Assembly: GCA_034687125.1 (NCBI GenBank)
Contig: JAQGBZ010000217.1
Location: forward strand, 44,224-108,223
Length of the DNA stretch: 64,000 bases
Direction of reading: 5' to 3'
DNA from: Neelides folsomi
Lineage: Eukaryota > Arthropoda > Collembola > Neelipleona > Neelidae
Below are positions 19,103 to 30,171 of the stretch, piece after piece (position 1 is the stretch's first letter; each line of letters begins with the position of its first letter). The notes below the pieces were generated by a model. The model did not search any database, was not told where the DNA came from, and saw only the letters and a program-made list of their open reading frames with translations. Both the position numbers and the translations under genes were made by a program.

Positions 19103-21148
19103 TCCTGGATAATGAGACGACGGTCTAATGGCTAATCACACCCACGGATCAAGCATAAATAGAAGAACGCATTACATATTTATTTATTAAGAACCCACTA
19201 ATGTAATTTTCGAGAATTCCTTACGACATCCCAATCATTTCAATTATTTTTAAAACTTATCGTTTATTATCAGTATTTATTTATACACATCTAATAGCTC
19301 ATACTTAAAATAAACAATAAAAAATATTTGCAAATTAATTAAATCAGTTCAATAAGAATCAACCCATTTGAATTATTAGTATGTTGCTCGTATGAAGGTT
19401 TGAGAAATGAAAAAACTTTGGATCTTTAATCATTTGGAATCGACAGGATATTTTAAAGAATCCATATCTTGGCAAGCAAATTACAAATGCGAAAGGTCCA
19501 TTTACTCCACATTGTCAATTTGTCAAGTTGTGTGTAGTGGCATGAGAGGAAACTTTTTCCAATCTTTCCCACAGCCTTCCTATAAAACTCAAATCTGTTT
19601 CACTCACTCATTACAAACCCCACTTGGCATTTAAATATATGCGACGAATCTTAAATATTTATTTAATGTAGTTTTTTTTATCTAAATGTCTTCTAAAACC
19701 CGGAGAAGGACAAACCCAGCATGAGTGATCTTATGGAAAAGGTGATGCATTCTGTAGGCGTGTGAAGTTATTGCAATTTCTTCAGTCCACCTACCTATCT
19801 CACTAAATTTTACTCTTGTCTAAACATTAGTCTTCCGTTTTAACCTTTCACCACCAAATAAAACGAATTTACCTTTAAGATTATTATCCTAATAATTTAA
19901 ACCTACAATTAATATTATAGGAATAAATTATAGCCATAATTCCTATATACAAATACAGATAGTTAACTCAGAAATTCAGCTTGATGCATAGCGGAGTAAA
20001 TCTAAGGTTATGGCATTGGATTAACACATGGTTTATTAAAATTACAATATTGCTTTTAATCCAGATTGTACAGTATGATATAAATATTTTCTAATGTTAT
20101 ACTATCATATATATAAGCAAACCTAAAAACATGTACATTTTTTAACTCATATCAATTTTTTAACTTTGACATTGAATTGATTAAATAGCCAATTTAAACT
20201 TTATTTCATTTTGTGATGTAATTGAGATTTGACTGTATAGCTTTGGTTGAGTAGGAAGGTTAATATAAACTCCATTGGAGTTGAATTAGAGTTAAGATCT
20301 TAAAAAGAATAATTTGAGTATTTCTAGAATAAGTGAGATAAATGAAGGAGCGAGTGAAGCGGAGGCGTATAATATTGTTGCTAAAATTAAGACATTTCTT
20401 GACATTTTTATTTACTCTGAGGGAGAGAGGAAAGTCGGAGACTCATAACTCACTCGGTGGACCATCGATAAATCCACATTGGAGACTCCCAAGATTTATT
20501 CGATTATTCCCCGGTGAGACTTGCGGGCGAGGATCTTCGAGCCCAAGAAACCGACCTGAAAAAAGTCTCCATTAGCTCAACTTCACTGACTCATAAATAG
20601 AACGAGGAGATAATTTGAAAGGACACATACACACATATTATTATTACATCTATCTCCTTATCTCTCTTTCCATATTTACCTTCCACAGATACTGATATAT
20701 CATATCTTTTTTTAAATACACAAATACAATCTCCATTATACCAATATGTAATCATGAGTCTATGCTTTGTAAAGTTGATTTTTAATATGATTATCGCAAT
20801 TGTATTTGTAGACTATGTATACAATAAATGGGTTGTTATTATTACAAGTTGAATTGTAATCAAATATATTTTGGGCATTGGTTTCTCATTAAGTGTTTGT
20901 ATTGGAGTATAACAATCTCCTATTCTCACTTACTTTATCATCACACTTCCTTTAATAACCCTTAAAAGAGTTTCGACGCAATTCAATATCTGTGAACAAC
21001 AAAGCTCAAAGAACAAATCTCAAGTTCATTTCATTTTGACGCATTTTAAATAATTTCCTAACCTTTAATTTAATTTAATTACAATTGAGTTGAGTTTATA
21101 TTTAAATTAGAATTAAGGGTTTCAACTAAACAAATCCAATATAATAGA
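19103..21148. other. Intergenic, nothing recognised
   Basis: This AT-rich stretch separates the divergent filamin-repeat and CARD genes and must hold both promoters. A GC-richer patch at about 20340-20580 is open on the plus strand for 77 codons, but its basic, compositionally biased translation resembles no domain and lacks splice context. Confidence 0.35.
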
Positions 21149-23768
21149 ATGCCATTTCCTTCGGATTTCCTCTTTAAGAAGATGTTCACATCTACGGGCG
21201 ACGTGAGGAGGCGGATGAAGAATCATGGGAAGTTCTTGTCAGAGAATACGAGAGACTTGGCAGAAGTGACGCGGCTTCTCTTTGAAAAAGATGGAATCAC
21301 CATCGCAGAAAGACAAAGAATTGTAATTTTATCCAATTTTATTGCTTCCCCACTTTTACTTTCAATTAGACAATTCTCATTAAAATACAACACATGTTAA
21401 GCACGAAGCCGTTGAGAATGTAAAGAAATAAATGATTTAACATAGTACAACACAGTTGTCATATTTCCCGATACACACTAATTTCCCCTTATTAAATTCT
21501 TATAATTTCACACTTTGAATTCATTCAATGATTTATGCAATTTTTTGTAATCCATTGTAATGTTTTTCCCTTGTAGCTGAGCCAGGAAAGCGAGTATGAG
21601 CAGAACATTCTTTTTTACATCCTTATGGCCAGACGCCCTGAAGTTACCAAGAAAGTTTGAACACATTAATTAATAGCTCCAAATTCTTCTTGCTTTATTA
21701 ATAATTCTCTTACTCATATCATAAGGCGTATTTGAATACGCATTCTAATAATAAGTATGACCCAAAGTTCAGTATTAATTAATGTATAATAAAATGTTAC
21801 AAACTAAGCTATTTAATGAAGTGTGCAATAAGCAACATATGGGATATATCGATATATAGGGTGGGGTTTAAATAACTGTTTTTTTTGGTTGAAGACAAAT
21901 ATTTTAATTCCAAACCGATTTATCTCATATTAAGGAATTATTATCTTTGTACATCATATATTAAGTAAATTAACTTTAATTTGCCACTTGAGCTCCATTA
22001 GCTTCGATGCAGCGCTGCAATCTCCCTTCAACAGCTTCACAAGCTCTTTTACACATTGCCACCGAGATTTCTCCAAATGATTGAATTATTTCTGTTCTCA
22101 GCTCCACAAGAGTCGATGAGTTTTTGGAGTAAACTTTATTTTATTTTAATGTATTCCCCATCAAGTGGCATCAATAAAAGATTTTTACCATTGATCATTT
22201 TGTGAGTAAAATTAGCCCCAAAAAATCAGTTATTTAAGCCCCACTCTGTACTATTGTATTTGTTTGTATGGGACAAGTTTTATGGGAGTGGGAGCTTATA
22301 TGGGTTATAGTGCAGAATAAAAGGAATTTGCGAATAAAAGTGATGTTGATTCGTGAAGGTCTTGGAGTCACTGGAGGAGAGCGGAGGTGCAAACTGCCAA
22401 GTAGCCGCATTCCTTCGAAATAAAAACCGAGGGCTAGGCTCCACCGAATCCCGCCATAATTTTTCACTTGGCTTCCACGAACCGGAAAATGAGTCAGAGC
22501 GGCGGAGCATCAGTTCCGATTCTTCAACCAACAACAATGAAGAGGAGGAGGAGAAGCAGACCCAAAATACAAACCCAACCAAATCCAAAAATCACCTAGA
22601 ATTCCTCACATTTGATACAATTGGGGCTCAAAGGCTAACCAAATTGCATCTCTCGAATGTCTCATTTGTGGCCTCAGAGCTCCTCATGGGAATCAAAGAC
22701 TCGCCGCTCGAGTCCATCAAATTGAACTGTGTGGATGTAATTGGAGAATTTAATGGGAAAATTGATCTTCCTCTTCTCACTTACTTCTCTTACCATCAAA
22801 ATGTGAGGGAGAAATGTTATCGGTCTCAACTGAGAAAAAAACTTGGGCTAAAGACACTCGCTGACATTTTATTTTTTATTAAAGTTAAGAGAGGAGAACT
22901 TGAGTTGATACATTTAAAAAAAGCATCAATTTACATCATGGTGGCTTTGGGAGATTGGCGAGCTTTGGAATTCGATCCCAAAATCCCAGAAAAAAGGGAT
23001 TTAATATTGAATTTAAATAATGTGTTTGGGATTGAATTGGGAGAATACACAGAAGAATTTTTAAGTTTGTCACTTCGTGATTGTGAAGTTTTTTGTAGAA
23101 CGAATGGGATTGTATTTAAGAATAATATTCTCAATTATTTGAATTTATATGATGTTGTAATTACGGGTTTGGATGTGAGGAATTTATTGCAATCTGCGAG
23201 AAAATTGAAAACTTTCATTTTATGGCCAAACTTGTTCAATGATTGTAAATTTTTCTCTGTGGATCTTCATCTGGAAGATCTTCCCAAAGGGTTGGAAATC
23301 ATGTCTCTTCGTCTGGTTAATGTTTTATATGAAAATGGGTTAAGTTTGAGGGAAACTGTTTTTGAGTCTCTCACTTTTGACAATTGCAGATTTCCACCCA
23401 ACTTTACAGAAAATTTCATTAATTTGTTCACTGCTAAAAGAATTCACTTTTTGGGTGGATTGTTTAAACCAAATTCTTTCATACTGGAGAACATTGTAAG
23501 ACCGGCTGAATTAACCGAAGAAATTGCTTTTGAATCCTTTGTCTTTGCTGAACCAGTTACAAGGACATTTCTACTCACATTATTTCGAAGTGTAGAGAAC
23601 AAAATGAGAGATTTTTTGAAAAGTTCTCTGTTGGAGGATGATGTTGAGAATTTTTTCCTTAAGAAAAATAGTGAAGGAATGTGGACAGGAGAAGAATTGA
23701 CTGATGAACAAAGAGAACGAATCTGGGATCGATACTTTCAATACAATAAATTCAATTACCTTATATAA
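21149..23768 (+). CDS. Probable CARD plus irregular leucine-rich-repeat protein
   Basis: Proposed exons are 21149-21322, 21577-21654 and 22359-23768 (58, 26 and 469 aa; 553 in total). Residues about 20-110 fit a caspase-recruitment domain: a basic helix 1 (RRMKNHGKFL), then DLAEVTRLLFEKDGITIAER, then NILFYILMARRPEV, and across the second junction KKVLESLEESGG...CQVAAFL. This spacing matches the LLDIL..RGP..F..FL.SL pattern of RAIDD and CED-3 CARDs. A Ser/Glu/Asn-rich linker follows, then about 370 residues of leucine-rich, irregularly repeated units (for example LTKLHLSNVSF, LSLSLRDCEVF and LEIMSLRLVNV). I see no NACHT, NB-ARC or caspase domain. CARDs join CARD partners in apoptosis or immune signalling; LRRs usually sense ligands. 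The second donor (AAA|GTTTGA) is weak and the acceptor tract is poor, so exons 1-2 and the long exon might be separate genes. AATAAA is at 23781-23786. Confidence 0.52.
21857..22248 (-). mobile_element. Decayed Tc1/mariner (IS630-type) element, internally deleted
   Basis: Inverted ends read GTGGGGTTTAAATAACTG on the left (from 21861) and GTGGGGCTTAAATAACTG on the right (reverse complement ending near 22243). The element is flanked by TA (21855-21856 and 22249-22250). On the minus strand about 51 codons ending at the stop 21976-21978 resemble the C-terminal tail of a DDE transposase (CKRACEAVEGRLQRCIEANG). Nearly all of the transposase is missing, so the copy is not autonomous. It lies inside the proposed second intron of the CARD gene. 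Confidence 0.75.
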
Positions 23769-24091
23769 TTTAAAAAATGGAATAAATAATTTTTTATATT
23801 ACATACAGTCCAATCTCATTGTATCATATAAATTAAAAGGAAGAAGATTACTTACCATTAAAAGTAACTAATCCCATTAAATTAAAAAGTTTAGCATTGA
23901 CCATGAGTGAAGATTATGAGAATTCTCCCAATGCAATGCAATGAAGATTCAGATGCAGAATCATAATCTAATCTAACCAACAAACTAAACCATGATCATT
24001 TGAAAAAGGAAGTTCAAATTGTATTATCAAATCTCATTGAAGAACTTTCATTTCCCTTTTCTCCCTTTTATTCATAAATGTGTAATGTGAA
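23769..24091. other. Short intergenic region before Arl5
   Basis: About 320 bp between the CARD-LRR stop codon and the Arl5 start, on the same strand. It carries AATAAA at 23781-23786, so polyadenylation is close to the upstream stop. The Arl5 promoter and 5' UTR must fall within the remainder. Nothing else is seen. Confidence 0.4.
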
Positions 24092-25022
24092 ATGGGACTG
24101 TTATTTAGCAGAATTTGGAAACTGTTTGGAAATGAAGGTAATCTACATTTATATTTAGCTCATAATTAACATTTTGGAAATATTGTTTAATCTGTTGTTG
24201 AATTAATATAATTGTTTTTAGAACACAAGATTGTGATATTAGGACTCGACAATGCTGGGAAGACTACAATTCTTTATCAATTCCTTATGAACGAGGTTGT
24301 CCAAACATCTCCAACAATCGGGTCAAATGTGGAGGAAGTCACATGGAAGAATATTCATTTTATCATGTGGGACCTCGGAGGTCAAGCGAGTTTGAGAGCC
24401 AGCTGGGCCACATATTTTGTAAATGTTGAAGTAAGTCAGATGTTTTTGAGTGCTGATAAAAGAGAAAGTTTATCTTATGCTAAATTTTATTTCTTTATAT
24501 TTGCATTAAGATGTTTTGTTTATATTATTATAATGGATTTCATTTATTTATTTTTTGATTAGTTTGTGATTCTTGTCGTTGACTCAACCGACTCTGAGCG
24601 GCTGACAATTATAAAAGAAGAGTTGGAAAAGTTAACAGCTCATGAAGAACTCGCCAATGCTTCAATACTCATCTATGCAAATAAGCAGGATGTGAAAGGA
24701 AGTTTAAGTCCATCGACTATATCTAAAGAGTAAGAAAATAATTAAAAATCATAAATAACAATAACTAATATTAAAAAGTTCTTTTATTGATTTTATGTTC
24801 TTCAATACAATTATTATAAAACTATGCATTCTAAAGGTTTATGTAATATTATGTAATTCAATGCATAAATCAATATTTATATTTTAATTTTAATTTTCTT
24901 TGTTCAGATTGAATTTAACTTCAATTCGGACGAGATATCAAATTCAACCCTGTTGTGCATTGACGGGTGAAGGTCTATACCAAGGATTAGAATGGATTGT
25001 GAGTCTAATAAAGAAAAGATAG
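24092..25022 (+). CDS. Arl5: ADP-ribosylation factor-like protein 5 (small GTPase)
   Basis: Four exons, 24092-24137, 24222-24430, 24563-24729 and 24908-25022, give 178 aa against 179 for human ARL5A. ARL5 is a Golgi-associated Arf-family GTPase that recruits the GARP tethering complex to the trans-Golgi. Gly2 is the N-myristoylation site. The P-loop GLDNAGKT is at 23-30, switch I covers [12 protein letters not shown], the G3 motif WDLGGQ ends at Gln70, and the guanine-specificity motif NKQD lies in exon 3. The final exon carries [15 protein letters not shown], nearly identical to the vertebrate ending. All catalytic residues are intact. All four exons agree with the family alignment, so boundaries are well supported. 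Confidence 0.96.
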
Positions 25023-25868
25023 CGGTGAGGTATATTGAATGTTATTTAAGTATATTTTTATACACCTGTTTATCAAAATGACAATTCTCCGTCTTTGTAA
25101 GATAACTATATAAGTCTATTAAGTCGTAAATAATTACAAAATTACAGATATATACAATAATGTATTATACCATATGCCTCAATTTTTTAAACTAATTAAT
25201 TTAATTTAATCTAATTATATTATAATTAAATAATGTTTTACAATAAAAGATCAATATAATTTGTAAAATTTTTGCATTTATTCACATCTGCTTAATTAAT
25301 TGTTTGATTCGAGTCATTTAATGAAAATTTTTCTTCGGAATGCTCGTTAGTTAATTGGAGTATTTGTACTATTTGTAGTAAGAGATTAGGTAGTAATAAT
25401 TATATTTGTTAGTTTTCCAAAAATTTTAATAAAAGCCACATACCTACTGGCAGAATTTTATCAAAATTATTAGAAAATTACAATTTGAAGAGTTCAATTA
25501 TCAATTATTTTCCTAAAAAATGCCTTTAATATAAATAATACTAAATGGTACATTCAGAATAATCATATCATACAGATATTTTATATCTATACCTTCCTCA
25601 CTTAATTATAGCATCAATATACATAAGAGTACAGATATATCCAAGTATCCACGCAATTGTTTTCATTTTCTCAAGTTTAATCAATAAAAAAGTTCTAACT
25701 CTCATCCACATTCACATACAAACATCACCTTCAAGTAAAGTGGTATTCATTGAACTGACATTAAGCCAATATTGTGCATATTGAACAAACAGCTATAAAT
25801 CCATAAAATTAAACCAACTCACATTTAAACGCAAAGATCTTTATTTTCAAGTCCAACACTTGAATATA
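25023..25868. other. Intergenic between Arl5 and CCDC148
   Basis: AT-rich DNA of about 850 bp. It contains several AATAAA-like sites that could end Arl5 transcripts, and presumably the CCDC148 promoter. No frame, repeat or RNA gene is supported. Confidence 0.4.
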
Positions 25869-27867
25869 ATGAAGTCAACTAGAAATGAAGTGAAGAGATT
25901 CGGAGCTGTTCATGTTCGGTCAACAAGTTGCGTTCTCTCAGGTTGCAAATCCGACTCAAAGCTCGTGGCGATGAATCCAGAAAGATTTTTTTCTCTTGCG
26001 CTTCCCAAATACGAGGAAGTTGAACAAATGGAGAGGATCATTGAAGGAGTTCGTGAGAGCAACAATGAGCATTATAAATCCTTAATGGCCAAATTTGAAA
26101 ATAAGCAAAATTCTTCCAAATCTCGTTCTCTTCTCCTTTCTCTCTCTGACAGCTTCACTCCAGAAATGGTTCAATGCACAAATGACGACGAAGTGATTGA
26201 CAAGTACATCCAAGGAATTTACGAAGCTGATAAAGAAGAAATTATAGAATGGCTCAACAAGTAAGTTTATAGGAGTTTAAAAATTTTTAATTTTTACAAG
26301 TATATTTTATGATTTTATGTAATGTTATTGTATTTATCAAAGTGGGGATGAATGTGTGTTTTACTAGACTTTTTACTTTTTTAAGTTTTACACCTATAAA
26401 TTTTAATTTAAATTATTAATTTATTTTTTAATAAACGACCTTTTTATTTCATTTAAGTGTAATGAGAATTGACAATTTGAGTCTTCCTTGCGGATTGCCA
26501 TCAAGTTTAAAAATGGGGAAAAAATATTTTAAAAAGTGCGAAGCCTTCCGGAATTTTTATGTTTCATCAAGCGATGAAGTTATGCTCCTTGATGGCGAAT
26601 ACATAAGCAAGCTTGAAGAAGCCGAGAAGAAATTTGATCATTTATCTCAAGAAATCCACAATATGACTTGGAGCGTAGAGGAAACAGCTTTACTTTATTA
26701 TGCCATTCTCTATTACGACGCGTCGTCCAAAACACCCAGACTCATCTTGGAACTCTGTAAACGTCTCTTCCCTCAAAAAGCCATCCAAGATATTCGGGAT
26801 CAAAAGTATCGACTTAAATTCAGGTGTGTTCTTGAGCAGAGAGTTAAAGGGATCCTCAACAGTTGGATTCGAGACAGGGAAGAACTGGACAAGAAAATTC
26901 ATTCAGGCTGGGCTGATTTGAATAAAAAATTTGCACAAGCAACGGCAAGGAAAATCGCCTTTGAGGAGCAAAATGACATTTCCGCTTGTCTTTCATATGA
27001 ACTTACGAAACTCCGCAAGAATAAAAATTCAATTGTAAAAGCATTAACAATTGCCAAATCCTCCCTCCAAACCATCCGAGATCACATCCAGAAGGAAAAA
27101 GAGGCGAAGGAAGAAGCAAGAAGGGAAAAAATCAAAGAAAAGATTCAAATGTACAAGGTGGATAAAGACAAACAGCTTTGGAGAGATATTTATAAAAGTA
27201 AAATTGAGGAGTTGGAGAAGAAGAAGAAATTGAGAGAGCAAATTGTCCAAAACAAGTGAGCTCCATTAAATAAAAACATATTCAAATAAAAAATTTAATT
27301 TTTTAATATTAGTGAGCGAATCAATTTCCGTCGTGGAAAAGAAGAAGAAAAGAAATTGTCGGCTGAAGAAAAACGAAAAGCTAAAGAAGCCGAACTTGAG
27401 AAGCGACGTGAAACACTGGAAAAAATGAAAGAGAAAGTCAATTTGGATTACAATCCTTCTAATTTCCTTTTGCAGACTTATGTAAACCATTAAAAAAAAT
27501 ATTTATTATTTATACCTTTATCTGAAATTAAAAGATAAAAGATAAGTCGATATTATAGGCATATCCATGAACATGATTATTCCAAAGATCTAACATAAAA
27601 TTATTTTAGTCATCAACATCGCGAAAATTCGACACTTCGAAGGTCGGAGTTTGCGAAGACGATGAGAAAATGATCAAATTCTTCTCAGAGCGCTATTCGT
27701 TCTCGGCTGATACAATTTGGGGAGACAGAAGAGTTAAATTGGAGAGCAAATTGAGAGACGCTGGTCTCATTGAATCCAACTACGCTCGACAAGTTCTTGA
27801 TGCCATGCAAAAAGCTCCGCCATCGCATCTCAGCTCCCAAATTAAATTTAATGATAATGACAGTTAA
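25869..27867 (+). CDS. CCDC148: Coiled-coil domain-containing protein 148
   Basis: Four exons, 25869-26260, 26458-27255, 27313-27481 and 27610-27867, join in phase to 538 aa (human about 590). Recognition rests on two blocks. One is ETALLYYAILYY...LCKRLFPQK...HEL-type spacing to NSWIRDREELDKK, matching the human segment EDHWIYQAI...RYFPHKS...SNWNKNRKDF. The other is the C-terminal GDRRVKLESKLRDAGL, matching DPRLRFELALREAGL. Long Lys/Glu-rich coiled coils fill about residues 290-450. The protein is poorly characterised; its distribution across species suggests a cilium or flagellum link, which is known of the family only by association. The start at 25869 is the first ATG in the frame. Retention of the 27482 intron would give an alternative ending at 27493. 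AATAAA lies at 27965-27970. Confidence 0.85.
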
Positions 27868-28811
27868 TGAAGAAAATTTCTTAATTATGAATTCTTTTAA
27901 TTGAGAAATCGGAGAGGAAAAAACTAACCAACGCTGAAACTAAAGTTGTTAAATAATGTAGATGAATAAATGCCTTTTCACTCTCATTGACGGCTTGACC
28001 TTTGTTTCAGGTATCATTACACAATTATTATAAATATCTTATAGTGATTGAGACCAAACGGGACAGTTTATTGTAGAGTGGTAACTGTATTTTTATAATT
28101 AGCAATTAGCCTAACGAATCCCCTCAACAGATACAATTCATTTGTACGAGTATTCGTACATAATGAAGTTGAATGAATTTGTAGGAACTGATAACTAATT
28201 CTATGTAAAAGTTAAATAATAGGACAAGGAAATTCGTGCATTTACCCAAATAACAGCTAATTAGACCACTTTATAAACGTTATCGTAGTAGTCAAATGGC
28301 TTCAACCACGTAGCTTCAATTAGCTAAACAATACAGAGGTGAATTGATTAAAGAGATAATTGATAGCGTTGAAGGCTCTTTGGATTGAAGGATTATGATT
28401 TCCCATAGTTGTCCATTGTGTTCCCAATACATGTTCGTAGCGACCAGCCCAAAGAACTGCACTTGTTGTTATTGGACTACATGGATAGTCAAAATGATAT
28501 CATTTATCTTCCCTCAAAAATCCCTTCATCTTTACTCTCAATACCTGAGGTTTAGAAAGGGTGAAGAAGGAAGAGAGAGCGGAGGCTGCCGTTGGGGTGA
28601 ACTGGGACCAATTCATCTTGCGTCACACGAGGATAAATATCGGGCCGGGGTGAATTGCGGGCTCTTCGAGGGATCGTGGGAGGAGGGCGATTGCTCTCCA
28701 TCGATCCGAATTGATCCTCTCGACCTCGAACGGATCGGAGGAGCAACAGGGGAATTTTCGGCCCCCGCCGCGCCCCTAAAATCGCCCAAAACACGCCATG
28801 ACATCCTGAGA
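27868..28811. other. C3G upstream region with GC-rich 5' block
   Basis: The first part is AT-rich and holds the CCDC148 polyadenylation signal. From about 28550 to 28811 the sequence is GC-rich and open in the C3G frame, but with no ATG in good context before 28812. I read it as promoter plus 5' UTR of C3G. If translation started at an upstream ATG in the same frame (from 28395), the protein would gain a low-complexity leader. Confidence 0.45.
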
Positions 28812-30140
28812 ATGTCGGCGGGGAAGCAGTCAAATTCAGTCGAGAAGCCGCCAAGTACGTTAAAACATCCGAATTAAATTAATATTCCAAATAACAAATG
28901 CTTGATTGTGAGGTGGAGGGAGTTATACATTTTTAAAGTAATGTTCCCCTTTCCGTAATTTAATAACTTTAATAAGAGGAAATTTAATGTTGAACATTTT
29001 TTCTGCGGTTCCGCTCTTATGATCCAATTCTCTTTCTGCATGCTTGACTCCGTCGACTCTCTCTTTCTTCTAATCTCATTCATTGGTGTAATAAATGTTG
29101 GAGATCAGACGAGTGAGGTTAACCCTGGGTTTTGGATGTCTTGTACAGAGATCCGAGGGCTCGTGAAGCGATGCAGGTCGTTCAAAGAAGATATCATGTC
29201 GCGGCTGGCGAGGAGTCGGAAGGAGGATCGCGGGGCGAGTCCGACTTGGACAAACGACCCACCAGCCGACATACCCCTTGGTCACAGAATCAAAGAAGCG
29301 TACCTGACCCTGCAGTTTGTAGAGAGCCTCATACGGAAAAATTGCATCGACCTTTTAGGAGGTTCATCAAACCTCATGTTGGACCTCATTGGGGCACTTC
29401 TCACTGACCTCAAGAAATCTTCGGCTTCTGATAGGTAATATTTTAGTAATAATAAACCTTACCTGTACAACCAAATTTTAAATTAAAAGTAAATTTTGAA
29501 TTATTTTAAAATTTATCAACAAATTATTTTAATACCCGGAATTTAAGATATTTTAGGGAGTGAATTTAAAAATTTATTTTCTAGCGTCGCATATCAATCG
29601 GCTATTTCGCATGTAAAGGCTGCTCTTTCGGAATTTTTAACAGCCGTTGACGTTCTGCTTCTTAAAGAGAAGGCTGACGACGCTCAAAGAGAAATTTACT
29701 TTGAAAAGGTTTTAGACACTCTAAAACCAACAAGAGAAGCATTGACGGTTAGTTTTAATGCCATTTAAAATATCAAACATTGAAAAATGAAATCCTCGAA
29801 TTTATAATATCATATTTTATTTAAATTATAGAAATTAAAGAATCTCATCGAAGCAAAGGAAAATGGACACAGTCAAGTTAAAACATATAGTTTACCTGGT
29901 CAACCTCTGTTAAGTTCAACGCCAAAGAAGCCACCGCGTGGGCAGAGTCAAACAAGAGTCCCTGAAGAGACGAAGAAGGAAGAGAAGCGACCGCCACTTC
30001 CACCCAAATTGAAGCATTGGGGTGCTAAAAGCTTTGACTTGGGTTATGCATCTCCTCCTTCTTCCTCAACCGACTTCTCGACTCCGCCAGAGAAACCGCC
30101 AAAATTGAAGCAGCAAGCTAGAGTCGCAGCTCAACAACTT

Positions 30141-30171
<31 letters not shown>

